64,000 bases of DNA from Adineta ricciae (taxonomy: Eukaryota; Rotifera; Eurotatoria; Adinetida; Adinetidae): the NCBI GenBank assembly GCA_905250025.1, contig CAJNOJ010000007.1, positions 434,001-498,000 of the forward strand, given 5' to 3'. Positions 1 through 13,500 of the stretch are shown here, piece by piece. The position numbers were made by a program, and so were the translations under genes. The first letter of the stretch is position 1. Each line of letters starts with the position of its first letter. The notes beneath the pieces were generated by a model that saw only the letters and a list, made by a program, of their open reading frames with translations, had not been told where the DNA came from and ran no database searches.

Positions 1-2476
1 AATATTTATTTCTCTGAAATTGATTTCCTTTTGATCAAGTTAGTCTTCTCTCCAGCGCGCATTCTCTCTCTCTCTTCAATCATGCAAATACTAAGACTAT
101 TCCTAGCCGTTCTGTCAGTATATACACAAATATTGAGATGCGTGTATTTAGAAGTCTTCCGGCAAAAGAGCGTCATTTTTCTTTTCTTGTCTATTGCTGT
201 CGCCTTAATGATCAGTATGTATGTATGTATGTGCGTGACATGCTGATGATGAGCTGTCTCATATGTTTATTTGACTGGCTGTTAGCCGACAAATAGACCG
301 TGAAAGATTTTCAGATCATAACATACGCGATAAATAGAAGAATGGCAATGTCAACTAGGCAGACATTGTATCTGATCATTCAATATAGAGTCATTGAAAA
401 TAAATAAAGATTATTTTACATCCTGAAAACAGTCAATAGAAACGAAGAGAGAGAGAAGAAAGCATTGATGGAAAACCATACTGATCCTTTGGTTAAAATG
501 TTATTGCTATCAATAAAACACATTATTTTCTTTATCTATTCTATCGAAAGTCAGTTTGCATATCCCATCAAGATAGAGTAACGAATAACATCAACACGAC
601 ATGAAACATACATACAAATCAATAAATCACAATGGAATCATTCAAGAACAATCTGTTATTCTTCGACTGTACATTGCCGAAACTTCCATATAATTACCTC
701 GCAAGGCAATAACTGTCCGACACAATATGGTTTCACTTTGAATTGCATATTTCTTGATAAATGTCAGTTTTATTTGAAATAAATTCCAGTAATAGGCCAT
801 ATTCTAAGTACATAAATCCAATCAGAATACCCTCGATAGTCACATCTCATAATTCCCATACGTACTAATCGCAATCAAATTGTACCCAACATTTCAGTCC
901 AATATGATCAAACTTCTTCGATACGGCAACTATACTTCGCATCACACAGTAGTGAATTGCATTTCCCAGACTCGGTTATTTACTACTGATTCATCCGTTG
1001 GAAGTACATCGACAAATGAAGGATATAATCGAGACAAACTTGAAGACTGTTTTTTCGATACACTAATTTAATCAAATGACAACAAGGGATACCAACAACG
1101 AGCTTTGGAGATTAGCATCAAATGATTCGGTCTTATTTTACTTTCAGGTCACATCACGGCCAAGAATTGTCTTTGTGTTTTGATCTCTTGAGAGGCCACG
1201 ATGATAAAAATAAAATGTCGACTTGACACTAAGTTTATGCGGGATTGAAACATAATCGTACGACGTGTTTCCAATGTCAATGTATGAAGACCAAACTGAC
1301 AAATTTCTTTTATGAGTAAATGCAATTCTAGACTGTATTCGCTTATTTCACACGCTTGACAGCAGCGTTGAATTCATGGCAGATGTCATTGAACAGTATA
1401 CGCGTGTGAATTTAATTGTCTTTCATTAGCACAAGTGAAGATAATTTGTAATCAGATGTTGTTTTCCAGGACTCACAACCAAGACGATTTGGCCAAGCTA
1501 TTTTTAGATTCACAGACGTAATGAAAGACGGAAAATGATTTGTTAGCCGATAATTTAGATCATAGTTGAAGATGATTGTTTTAAAATAAAATTTCACATT
1601 ATTACATATAAAAATACATCGTGCACGTAATCTCATTCGTTAACGTATATCTTTTCTCTCTTTCTTTTCGCTTGTTCTTTAAAAATAATCATAAAACTGT
1701 CAAGTAGAAGAAATCTAGCAAACATTAAGTATTAAAAAAGAAGACACCAAAGAGAGTAGCAGATATGATCGAATTATTGTTAAGTTCACATTTACATCGA
1801 AGTCTTGTAAACATACGTACACGCGTACGTTTTCATAAGTACCTATTTGCTGTTGTTATTGATTTCTATTAGAAAAAGCATTTGAGACGATTATTTACTT
1901 TTGATTCAGTAGTTTTACACTGTGTTTTTTTGCTCATTCATTTTCCTCTTTTTCTCCTCCACAAGATCATCTTAACGACGAGTATTTATTTACTGTTTCT
2001 ATGTCTAACAGTCAAGGTGAGATATACTTGCAATGATACGAAATGCATCTCGAAGATATTAGAATACAAGAAAGATGCGTTAAAATCTACAAATGATTTG
2101 TAATAACCTTCAGCATTATCATTGATGAGACAATGTTGACATAAGCGCCTTTGAGCTGACTTAAGAATTCAATCGATGAAAACTGCAAGAAAGAGAGAAA
2201 GAAAAACAGTAACAGACAAGTTTCATTCTTTTTTCTTAACTCATTCTCATTTATTCTAAGATTTTTTTCTTCTTCTTCAAAAACACAATCACTCTTTACT
2301 TCGAACAGAAGTAAGTAAACGCTTATGGTATTGTTACGTTTTTAAAACAACTTCTCTATTTTCACACTATTCAATTTCTTCGCCATAACAATTGAAAATA
2401 AAGGCGAGCGAGTCTTTGTTGTAGATTAAGGCGTGGACATTGCAAATTACGCATCGAATAGCCTAAACACACAACT
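1..2476. other. Left-edge region without a recognisable gene
   Basis: About 2.5 kb upstream of the first clear gene. Only short open frames are present and none resembles a family I know. The best is a 57-residue stretch at about 895-1071 (+) that follows an acceptor-like 'catttcag'; it could be a terminal exon of a gene beginning outside the window, but there is no supporting second exon. A short GTAT microsatellite lies at about 215-232. The stretch is AT-rich and otherwise featureless. Confidence 0.5.
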
Positions 2477-5400
2477 ATGGCGTTAGCAGTATTAGACAAA
2501 CCATTAAACGATCTTCGTCGAGAAATTACCAATCTTCGACAAGAGAATATATCACGTGAATATGATACAAACAAATTAAGTACAATTCTCAGTCGATCGA
2601 AAGATTCGTTGAAAGAAGCGGAAACCTCTCAACAGCAGTTATTGCATCAATTACAACAATTTGAAATATCTCTAGTGGAGATTAATCAAGTCTTACGAGC
2701 GAATAGTGAGCAAAAAGCACAACTCGATCAACGGCAACAGTCAGGTAGTATTGACTTCTTTGTTTGACGTTTGCGATCGTGTTCTCGCGTAGATAATAGC
2801 GTCGAAATACGTGCCAAGTTAATGGAATTAAATGCTGAAGCGTTGGAATGTCGAGCAGCAGCTGTGCAACTGCAGCAACAAGCACAGATCGCATTAGCAA
2901 AAGCAGCGGAACTTGAAAAACGTGCAAAAGAGGAATTAGTTCAACAAGAATTGGAGAGAAAGCGGAAGCAAGAAGAATTAGAGAGAATTCGAATTGAAAA
3001 TGAACGACGAGCACAATTAGAAGAAAAGCAACGGTTAAAAGTACCTATAAGCCGAATGATAACCATGAAATCATGTTTCTTTTTCTATCAGGAACTCGAA
3101 ATTCAAAAACAAAAGGAACAGGATCGACTGACCGCAGCAGCCGTAGCTAAAGCCCAACAACAAATGGAAGAAGATTACAGTAATTATATCATACGCGAGT
3201 AGGTGTTTGTCATGAATTAATTCGATTGAAACTTTCATCGTGTTTTTCCCACACTTGTGCAGCTTCATGCGTGATGAACGATCTCCTCAATGTTTTGTAC
3301 GACTTCCACCTACTTTGTCTTCGTCAACAACATTCCATGTCACATTTTTAAATGTTGTTCAGACAGAAAATTTGCTCGACAATCAAGAAGAACTCGTCAG
3401 TACTCCTGTTCAAATCGAGTATGAACCAACGGTGAGTACAAATATCAATAAAGCGACGATGTTGATAAGTATTGTTTTCATTGCCGCCATACAAATTCTA
3501 GAGAGACGATCAGAAACCGATTCTTTTTTCGATACCCTATGTTGTTAAACGATCGATTCATCGCGAGAATGTCATTAAAATTCGGCAACCAAACGGGATT
3601 TGGCTATCAGTCGAAAGCAATGAATCGTCATTTGATGCATATAAAGTGAGTGCGATGATTTGCTTTCATTCGGCTACGATCTCTCTTTTTTTCTTATAGG
3701 AGAAACGTTTCATGGAATGTAAATTAACTCATTCAACAGCCTGCGCAGTGGTATCCCGATTAAGAATCGATACAGTTTTGATCAATCAACAATCATCAGG
3801 CCGATTCGTATCAAGTGCAGATCCTCGGATAATACTTCAATGGCCAAAAAATGTCTCGCAGACGAATCTTCGTCTTAATCTTCGTGTTCAACCTGTCGAA
3901 CAATCCGTATTCACACAATTCTCAGACAACTTCTCCCAGGAATGTCAAGGTCTCATAGCTGTTGGACCGATCATTGATCTTGATTGCGATGATGTCACAC
4001 TACTCAAGCCAATGCAATTCAAACTGCCAATTCTTGTCCAAACGAAAAAGAACGATGGAACATTAAGATCAACAGGAATGGACTCGACTATTCCACAACG
4101 GACAAACACTAGTCAATTATCTCAACAAGAGCTTATTCTACAACAACAACAATCGATTTTCAAATCTATGCTCGGTGAAGGTTAGTTAAATATTCATCAT
4201 GTTTTCTCTCTTTCGCATGTTAATCATTCAATAGAATCAAGCAATGAACGACTACTTCTACTCTATTCCGGTCGTAATGAAAATACCTGGCATATCGATA
4301 CGAATGTTTCGATATTTGATGCTAAAACGCACGATATGGTTGCCATGGATATGCAATGTTTACATCCTCGGATGGTCGTAGCACGTTGCGACAAACAGTT
4401 GCCAACAAATAAACAGCTACAAACGGTGATTAATCTTCTTGAACAATCGCTCAGTCAACGGACTGTCTCATGTGTCCTCCGTCGACGTGCATCGACTCCG
4501 AATGAAATCTGTTTCGTTTGTTGTTCAAGTCAACGAATCAATATAATTGATGATGAACTTCAACAGGAAAATTACACAATGGACAGTGAACAAGTCAAAG
4601 AACTGACATTACAAGAAGGGCAATTATTAGAATTACGCTTTCGTGGAAATGTCTTACCAGTGGATTATCATCAACAATCGTACCCATTCGCATTTAATAC
4701 ACAGTTTCCGTTCTATCACACCACTGATGTTTGCCAAACAGATAAATATTCTCAACATTTTTCACCTTACTTCTACGGTTTTGTACAAATATTTTCTAAA
4801 CAGAAGGTTCTACGAACAGTGCCAAAAGAAACTGACAAGAAAAAACAACAAACTGAAGTAGAAAATAGACACCATAATCGTTCCTCATTTTATAATAACA
4901 CATTTTTCTTTTTTCATTCCAAGGTCAAACAAGAATGGCATGAAGTGGATGTTTGTTTGGTTGAATTACCAATTCGTTTACCGAAATCACACGAAGAAAC
5001 TCGGCCAATTAGTGCCAAAACATCAACCACATTCGTTGCCGAAGGTACTGAATTCGTATTTTCGACATTTTCTCAAATATTTCATACTTCGATAGGTATA
5101 TTGACGCCCGCACTCTTTCGAGATATCGCGGCCAACTTACACGGTGATGAATGGCGTACGTTAGGACGTCGTTTAGGCATCACACGTATTCGTATTGAAG
5201 CAATTGAACATGATCACCGCGATGAAGCAGCGTATTATATGCTGGTTACATGGTTTAAACGTGTTTCACGTTCCGCTGATAAGGTAGTACTGCTGATTAA
5301 CGGTTTGGCAAATATCAATCGATGGGATCTTGCACAAGACTTGCAAGCGATCCGAGATGAACGACGTCAGGCGCAGAAGACCTCGTCAAAAGATGGTAAA

Positions 5401-5770
5401 TCGAGACGGAATGAGAGAAGAGATTTCGATTTGTTGTGCTTTTAGAACAATTGGCATTGTTTCGTGCCCCATTCAATCGTATCTGTCAACGTGAAGGATG
5501 CACTACACGATGGAAAGAAATCGCGCGAGCATTAGATTTAACCAATGACGATATACAGCATATCGAAGAGTCGTGTCTATCAAGAGAAGAGCGATGTTTA
5601 CGAAGTTTAGAACTTTGGCTTTCACGTAACAATCAAGCGGACATTCTGACATTAGCTCGCACTCTTAGATCACTTAGCTTTAAATCCCTTGCTCGTATGT
5701 ATACGAAATTATACTGAAATTTACGATCGATCTATCTTCTTTTCTAGGTGAAATTGATAGCATGGCATAA
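2477..5770 (+). CDS. Coiled-coil / ZU5-like / tandem death-domain protein
   Basis: Eleven exons: 2477-2744, 2793-3040, 3092-3198, 3263-3431, 3502-3645, 3700-4180, 4235-4857, 4924-5044, 5096-5395, 5446-5694, 5748-5770. Together they give 2733 nt, a 910-residue product, and all junctions keep frame. Residues 1 to about 210 are a long charged coiled coil rich in Glu, Gln, Lys and Ala. The middle contains beta-rich sequence resembling ZU5 domains of the UNC5/ankyrin/PIDD group ('SSGRFVSSADPRIILQW' within it). Residues about 720-815 form one death domain ('EWRTLGRRLGITRIRIEAIE') and about 820-900 a second ('TRWKEIARALDLTNDDIQHI'). ZU5 plus death domain is the layout of adaptor proteins in apoptosis or innate signalling; that role is inferred. 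Introns 4858-4923 and 5045-5095 are stop-free multiples of three, so unspliced reading also stays open. No signal peptide or membrane span is seen. Death domains fairly sure, ZU5 less so. Confidence 0.75.
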
Positions 5771-5832
5771 GTATACCCGATTATATAAGAGTTTTGTACA
5801 TATATTATTGATATTCTTTCATTTTTCTTCTC

Positions 5833-5838
5833 AATAAA
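5833..5838 (+). terminator. AATAAA polyadenylation signal of the death-domain gene
   Basis: A canonical AATAAA hexamer lies 63 bp after the stop codon at 5768-5770. It sits in the 198-bp convergent interval shared with the glutamate decarboxylase gene on the other strand, so the two 3' ends nearly touch. Confidence 0.5.
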
Positions 5839-5968
5839 ATAACAGCGCACGTTAAATCGTGTGTTGATTGCAAACGAAAGTGTTTCGCTCTTTGAAATAA
5901 AATAATTTATTGGGTTCAGTACGAAGAGGTTGTTACTGGAAAGAGAGAACAAATATGAAAACATCTAC

Positions 5969-8058
5969 TCAGAGATCATGTCCAAGTTCATGTATTTCAT
6001 CAATCATAGCGATAATATCTTCTTTAGTTGTTGCAGGATTTGAAATAATCGCACGAAAGAAGTTCGGATAATCATCGAGACGTTGATAGCCGATCATCAT
6101 TGTTCCATTTGTCATCATTCGTTCTTTAATTTGTGGTGCAATCTATCAAAATCATAACTATATCTATCAATCACGTTCGATGAACTCACTTTATCCAATC
6201 GTTCTTTGTATTCCATTGACGTCGCATCACCGGATTGTAAACTCGGTGGAACATACCAGAAACAAACATTAATAAACGGAGGCTAGTGACAATAGATGAC
6301 TGAGAGGTAATCATGAAAATGAAGAGATTTTTACTTTCATCACTATTCGAAAATACGGTTGACGTTGGCAAATGGTTTCGTAAAAGAAATTTGCATTCTC
6401 AAGTAGACTTTCCACATGTTCAGCATAGCCTTGGTTGCCACGTGCTTTCCATGCTAGCCAAAGCTTTAATATATCAATATGACGACCGCATTGAATCGTT
6501 TTATCACCGGTATCGAGAGATGTTTCATAGTGTTTGTCGGGTTGAAATAAATATGGGGCTAACATTTGATTTGCGCGCATCAACACATTCTATGGACATA
6601 GAGAAATGTTTTTAATCAACTTTCTGTACAGATTAGATAGTCTTCTTACTGCATGTCTCAATAAAATGGCTGAACATTGAAGATGTACTGACATGAGTTT
6701 GTGTGGGTTCCATGTAAATGAATCAGCTCTAAAATTCCAATGAGTTCACAGGTTTTTTTTTGTTTTCAATTGCCTCTTACTTGTCAATGCCCTGTAGAAG
6801 ATGTTTGGTTTTAGATGAGAGTAACGCTGATCCACCCCACGCTCCCTAAACAGATGGTTACAAATGAGTTTCTTCTTGTTTCATAAAATGCATTTACATC
6901 AACATGGAGCCAAATACGATATTTATGACAAACAAGTGCAATTTCTTCAATTGGATCAAAAGCGCCTAAGACAGTTGTTCCTGCTGTAATACCAACAAAG
7001 AAGACCGTCAATTTAAATTGTTGACACGCAATGATTTTCTCTTCAATCTTCTCTGCTGATACTCGACCCCTAAGGTAGAAAACAATCTAAAAGTCTGGAT
7101 TTTCAGTATAAAAACGTACGATTCGTCCGGTTCAACTTCATATACATAATCTGTACCAATGCCAAGAAGACCAGCAGCTCGTTTAATTGAGTAGTGACAC
7201 TAAAATCGAGCAGTATTTCAGTGAAATCTAACTCGCAACGATATTTCCTACGTGTTTAGAAATAATCATTGCTGGACGTAAACCATTTCGAATGCCTGAT
7301 ACTTTGATCTCGGGAAAAGCATAGTGTCTCGCTGCTAAAACCGCATACAAATTCGAAACAGCACCACCTGGTGCTAAAACGCCATCGCCCTTCTTTGCCG
7401 ATGCACTTCCGTTCGACCAGCCACAGTATTGTCTCATGTGAGCAAGTACACTTTCTTCCATGAGATTGAAAACTGGCGCAACTTCGTATGTAAACATATT
7501 TGCATTGATTGATGAAGTAATAATTTCTCCGACTAATGATATCATATCAACACCTTGACTTAATTGATTAATAAAACGAGGATGACCTTGAATAATAGAT
7601 CGATTTCCATACGAAATGATCAACTGAACATTAGAATTACCTGACCGAACTGTTGTTTCAAGAACACGTTCACAATTGGCAAGAATATCATACAGATCAA
7701 TCCCTTTATCATCGATTTTGAATGCAAACATTTGCCGGTATTCATCGGGTGTACGAAGACCATTTTTAATAACCTATAATCATGGTTATGCTGCCCTATT
7801 CGACTGAACATCTAGTTATCACTTACAGGCGAATCATGTTCGTTCATTTCTGCTATGTAACGAAGGATCATGTCGAGTGTAGCGTAGAGAAAAGTTTTCG
7901 TTGTTTTCATATCTGATGTATATGGCGCAAGATCTGCAAAAAATACCTGTCTATCTAGGTATTCGCAAGAAAAACTACTTACGTTTGTAGGTTTGTTCAT
8001 TTAAATCATCGATATCGGTATAATTCAATGAATTTTTTTTATCATTTCCTTCCGACAT
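5969..8058 (-). CDS. GAD: Glutamate decarboxylase (PLP-dependent, group II)
   Basis: Converts L-glutamate to GABA using pyridoxal phosphate; cytosolic or vesicle-associated. Eleven exons from 8058 down to 5969 (7983-8058, 7827-7933, 7641-7773, 7252-7586, 7120-7199, 6898-7069, 6781-6845, 6650-6728, 6335-6589, 6190-6282, 5969-6142) total 1569 nt, 522 residues, close to the usual size without the long mammalian N-terminus. Visible family signatures: 'GHPRFINQLSQGVDMISL', 'NANMFTYEVAPVFNLME', 'APGGAVSNLYAVLAARHY', the cofactor-stacking His in 'CHYSIKRAAG' (across a junction), 'HVDGAWGGSA', the PLP-lysine motif 'TWNPHKLM', and 'LFQPDKHYETSLDTGDK'. All catalytic elements are therefore present. The 54-bp intron 7587-7640 is in frame and stop-free, so an unspliced reading would wrongly add 18 residues before GHPRF. 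The start is the first ATG of exon 1, in a peptide with no targeting signal. A csad-type sulfinate decarboxylase is the main alternative, but the motifs favour GAD. Confidence 0.9.
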
Positions 8059-8338
8059 CTTTATTCGATACTCACACTGATTTCAAATGGAATATAGATA
8101 ATAATATATTGAGAGCGGCTTATCTTGTTTTCACGTCTCAGAACATCTTATATATATACGTATTTGTGTGTATGCCAATGCATCAAAATATATTTGCTTT
8201 TCCCCAAGAAAAAAAAAGAATCGTTTTCCATAACACTTTCCTCTTTCGAGTACAAAGCAAATAGACATTAAGTGACAAAAACATCTTTCAACTATACACA
8301 CATATATAATAGATAAATCAATAGTTTAATTTGTTGAA

Positions 8339-8713
8339 TTATTGTGGTGCAATACAAATTTTAGAGCCGCATTCGTTCGAACAACACTTTTCAACACCCT
8401 TGCAATCATTGTCAACATCACAGAAGTGTCCATCACATAAGCCCCAATATGGATTATCTTTCATAGAAACAGAAGTTGGACATTTTCCTACTTTTGGTTC
8501 ATTGTTCTTGGGAACGATGCAATGGAAACCACAGGGTTCTTCTAGACGAAAGCAACATTTCTTGCCTGTTGGGCATCGATCTTTTTCAGTCGTACATGAT
8601 GATTCACAGTTAGTTGGGGGACGAATAAATCCATAACCAGGACAAACCTGTTGTCCAGCATAAACAACTGAAATAATCACGAGTAAAAACACAGCAAACG
8701 AATAAGGAGACAT
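8339..8713 (-). CDS. Secreted two-domain WAP (four-disulfide core) protein
   Basis: Single exon, 124 residues. It begins with a clear signal peptide (hydrophobic 'FAVFLLVIISVVYA', then a probable cleavage before GQQ). Two WAP-type modules follow, about residues 21-72 and 75-122, each with eight cysteines in whey-acidic-protein spacing, including the paired 'KKCC' and 'EKCC'. Known WAP proteins are extracellular protease inhibitors or antimicrobial peptides; which applies here is not visible. The absence of introns is notable next to the intron-rich neighbours but not unusual for so small a gene. It is on the same strand as GAD, whose start lies 280 bp downstream. Confidence 0.85.
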   Translation of the reverse strand: MSPYSFAVFLLVIISVVYAGQQVCPGYGFIRPPTNCESSCTTEKDRCPTGKKCCFRLEEPCGFHCIVPKNNEPKVGKCPTSVSMKDNPYWGLCDGHFCDVDNDCKGVEKCCSNECGSKICIAPQ

Positions 8714-10520
8714 GATGAGATTGTGTAATATAGAAGATCTATAACGAATGAGAGTCTATTGATTAGTCAATCGTAAGTAAAAATGAAAACGAATATATAG
8801 AAACGAAAGTCAAATACCGAACAGACGATCGTCATTCTCACCCTACATTAATCCAAATATTGTTTTCTCATTATTTCACCTCGACATCAAACATCGCCTG
8901 TTTTTTATCTTTCAACTCGAATGTACTCAGTCAATATAATCGGAAACTATCCATTACTATACGGACAATGAGTGCATCATGATCAACGACTTATTGGTAT
9001 TTCTCAGGATGAATATTAATGACGTAAATGAAAAAAAATACTTCAGTATATATAAATACCGATTGACGCACGAAGACATTCGAAGTCACTTACTTTTTTT
9101 ATAAGTTAAAAAATAATCCAATAGAAAATTTTGTATGTTCTCGAAGCAAAAGTATGTTTCTGAGTCAAACGATACCTTTCGACAATTTTTAGGGAGCATT
9201 TTTAAATAGTCGCTTCTCTAACGAATATAGTCGTTCGAGCGAGCGGTAGAACGAAAGAAACTATACATTTTATGCGGTATAACGAACGGCATACGTTTCT
9301 TACGCGATTGAGTAGAATTAACACGGCTATGTTCAGTGTGAGAGATATGGAGAGTACAAAGAATCTTCTCCTTATATCAGAAATTATGTTCATTGAGGTT
9401 AAGCGTGGACAATGAGTGCAAATGGATAGGTATCCCTGATTCACGCTACGTTTTTCAGTTGACGATTGTCTAAATTCGCGTTGGAGGAAAGTCAATAGTT
9501 TGTGCAGACATGCGATCGAAAATGATCTGAATCTTTTTCATACTTGGCAGAAAACTTCATTTCGTAAGAAAAGCGAAATATGTTCGTGATATTCGAATGC
9601 ATTCGACAGAATAGCAAAAAAGAACTGAATATAACGAAACGAAAATCGGTTTCCTTTCATTCTGACGCTTTTCGTATGACACTTTAAATATCAAGATTAT
9701 GCAAGTTTATCTTCCAGGTCACAAAACGGTTTCGATTTCTGAGAGCTTCGTTGTTTCGCTTATGTGTTTTTCAGCATATTAACCTTCAGCAATCTTTTGT
9801 TCGAACTTTTCACGTAAGACTTTAATTTACTGTTTCAAAACGAACTTATTTTACCCTTTGATAACAACAAAGATCATATTCTATTTCTTTCTCACGTTCA
9901 ATGTGCATATCGATCGATAGATAGAGAAATGATGCTATTTTCATCTTATATAAGCAAAGCGACAAGAAGAAAGAGAGAGAGACGAAGAGAAAATCTCGAT
10001 TACAAAGTACAATGTTATAAACGTCGCAGTACAAAAAAAAACAAACGAGCAAAACATGCATAGTGTAAAAAAATAGTGAGACAAACAAAAGCGTATAATT
10101 AAAACAAAATTGCTTAACGCGAGACGGAGAGAGAGAGAGAGATCAAACGCTGTACATACAAAAAAAGGAGACAAGAGATGTGAGTTAAATCTAGCACCAT
10201 TGCTACCACTGTTAAGATCAATCAACTTGATTTCAAGAAGTTTTTCGTTAAGTATTCAAACGTGTAGCGCGCTGTTGATACGATTTATTCAAATAATGTT
10301 TAGCTAAAATAAAGTCACAGAAATTAATATCACTTGATATTGAAGAGTCTAAGCGAAAGAGAAATAGAGACAGAGGAAAAAGCACTGTAGAGAGGTCCCA
10401 ACTACCTCACCCTGTGATGGTTATTATAAATCTTGAAAAATTAAACAAATCAATGTGAGATATAATCATGCAATAACTAGATTAATTTGCATTGAAATTC
10501 AAAAAATGCAGCAATAGGAA
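8714..10520. other. Intergenic region between the WAP and PLEKHA-like genes
   Basis: About 1.8 kb with no convincing exon on either strand. The open frames are AT-rich or simple-sequence translations (for example around 9850-10225, opposite GA-rich runs). The left part should hold the WAP promoter and the right part the 3' untranslated end of the PLEKHA-like gene. Confidence 0.5.
8793..8799 (-). promoter_or_regulatory. TATA-like box upstream of the WAP gene
   Basis: On the minus strand the sequence reads CTATATATTC about 80 bp before the WAP start codon. Position and composition fit a core promoter for a short-leader secreted protein gene; nothing else supports it. Confidence 0.35.
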
Positions 10521-13500
10521 CTAACCTGCAACCTGACGACTTTTTTCTTTCGCTTCTTCGGCAAGTACTGATTGTAAGTTCAGTGCCTGAAATCGGAAAA
10601 AGTGATTTACTGAATCTGCTATAGTTGACTCATACCTTTTCACGTTCTTTATCAATTCGTTGATGATGGTAAGGGAAATGATTGTGCATTTCATGATAAT
10701 CGAGTTCATTGATATCTTGTATACTGAAGACAGACTTGGTATAGGATCTGGTCAAGTTGACTTTAACTTACCTTTGTTTCGAAAGCATTTTCCTAACTTC
10801 TTCTTTTTTCTTCATCTTTGCTAAACGTTCATTGGGAGTTAACATACGATCATCATTACCAAAATCAATCAATCGATCGGGAATATCAACCTTATCCGGT
10901 CGGTATATCTAAGCAAAGCAATATAATTCATTCAATTATGTCTGAACAATTGAGAGATCACATTATACTTCTTTATCGATTGTATCAATATCAAAATCCT
11001 TCTTTGTTTCAATTGTTGTACGTGTATGAGGATACGGTTTCAGAATACTCTAAAGTTCAACGGAGAAAATGAACATGCGGTCTTGTCTGAATAAACATTT
11101 ACATTTGGTATAATGCCTTGATCACGTCGTGCAGATTTCACGGTAGCCATACGTGTCGCAGTAGTTGCCGTTGCAGTTGGATTGTTATTATTATTACTAT
11201 TATTGGTATTCAAATGTAAACTAGCTTTTCTTGGTGTCCATTTCGTTGGTGTTCGTAATCCATCCCGATCCTGAATCAATAAAAGACACTTTATTGTTTC
11301 ATATAGAAGTCATATACGCACGAAATCATCAGTTGAAGGACCGCGAACTGGCTCGCTTGAATCAGTGTAACGTGTCATTGACGCTGACCTTGGTTCTACA
11401 AAGGAAAATAGAAGTTCGAGCTTTTTTATAAGAATTTTTGTTACTTATCGGACTTGGACTTCGAGCATGCCATTCATAATTATCATTCATATGATTATTA
11501 CTACGATAGTTTGGACTACCATCTAGGAAGATTAATTGTTTAAGACGATGAATTGTCATCGAAAATGCTTACTTAGCTGATACTGTTGCTTAATAGGTGT
11601 GTGCATACTTAATGGTCGCGAGAGATAACGGGGTGAACGTGTAAAATCATCCTAGATTAATATACATTTGATGAATGCATTCTTTCTTTTATTGAAATTG
11701 TTTACATACTTTCGCTCGTTCTAAATGATTTCTTGTTTTAAGAGTATCGATATCTGTTTCATTGTGCGAACGCCATGTCGTACTACCATTACGATGAAAC
11801 GATGCATTACCTAAACAACCTCTTCATACAATTTCTCGGACGCTTTCACCTCTGATCTTTACCTTCATCAAATAATGGAATTGTATTAACATGTGAAATA
11901 ATATATCGTTCCAACGAACGTAAATTATTCACTATATCTGTTAATTGCTATTGAAATTAGCAAGAGAATGTATGGATAATGTCATTCAAATCAGCATCCT
12001 TACCTGACTAACATGAGATACGTAACCATCTGTTGTTGTGATTTGTTCGCGTAATAAAGGTAGGATATTTTCTACACGATTTTGTTCGTTGGAAGAATAG
12101 ATTTGCCGATTCCATTGAAATAACGATGTGAAATCATTCAATAGTGACTAGAAGCGAAAGAAATCGAAGATTTTAGTCATCATTCGAAAGAATTTAATTG
12201 ACATACGTGATGCTGGAGTAACGTGGATAGTTCATCTTGTAATTGAACAGCTAAATTCGACGCATCGAAAATGATTTCATATCTCATTGTTTACTCACCT
12301 AGTTTATCTTCATGAAGCACTCGATCGATATCATTCTATTAACAAAAACACATGTTTTAGTAACGAACGAATGAAAGTCATCATTACCAAAATTGATAAT
12401 TGAGTTTCATCTGGATCTTTGCGGGCATTCAATGTTTGTATTAAATTAATTAAAGTTGAACGACGTTGTAGGAATGTTGTCTATTGGTAAGAAAGAAAAA
12501 CGTTGGGCGTCTATTGAGTCAAATGAATCTTTAGAAAGGTGCTCACCTCACTATGCATTCTTGACCATTCATATGTTGACATATCTTTAAGTAAATGTTG
12601 AAGATCGATCATCTATGTAAATAGAATATCAATATGTGAGGATTTCAATTCCAATTAATTCATTTTCAACTACTTTTCGCTCCCACGTGGGTTTCGAACG
12701 CTGCAATTGTTCGGAGATCTTTCGACAATGCTGAAGAAAAACCGATTGTTGAGTCGATGAACTAAATTTCTTCAATGTAATCATCATTTTTCTTTTCATT
12801 TATTATTTTTTACCTATTCTTAAGAAAACCACTTCCACCATACAATTGATCAGTTATTTTCTCATAAAAAGTAATGATATGATTGAGTAATTCAACATAT
12901 CGTTTGACAATCTTCGTAGATTTCATTGCGGGCTCATACTAATATAAACAGAATACGTCAGATTCTCGTGTACATTTCCTAGTCCAATTGCTTACATGAT
13001 CATTTTCGAATCGTTGACTACCACTTAGATTTGACATAACCGACACTGGTCGAGTTGATACAGCTGAAACGAATAAGATAAATAAACGTTAGATTTGATT
13101 CGTTGATTCAAACATTTTGCTCAATCTTACGCATTTGACGGTTTGGTGATTGAGAAGAATTGAACTAAAGAATGAAATCATATGCAAGCACATTCGATCG
13201 CAAAAAACGAGAGAAGAAAAAACAATTAATACGCAGATCAATATTGACCAGCTGACCCCCTGTATGTATCAATAGTAATCATCGACTTCAATACAAATTA
13301 GTGTACATATTCATATTAGCAAAAAAAGCGAAGATGAAGAGGAATGATACTCAACTTTCCTCTCATTATATCTGTATGAATGCTCGAAATGATGTCCCCG
13401 ATCTGATTAAACATACAAAAAAAGAACATGATCTCATCTCTGTTCTCTTTGTGACCCAGAAAAATATGAATGTACATGTTAATCATCGAGAAGGAAAGAG

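Noticed and set aside
880-1071. 63-residue frame after 'catttcag' as a gene
   Set aside because: No second exon, no family similarity and no ATG context; mentioned only as a weak possibility in the left-edge region.
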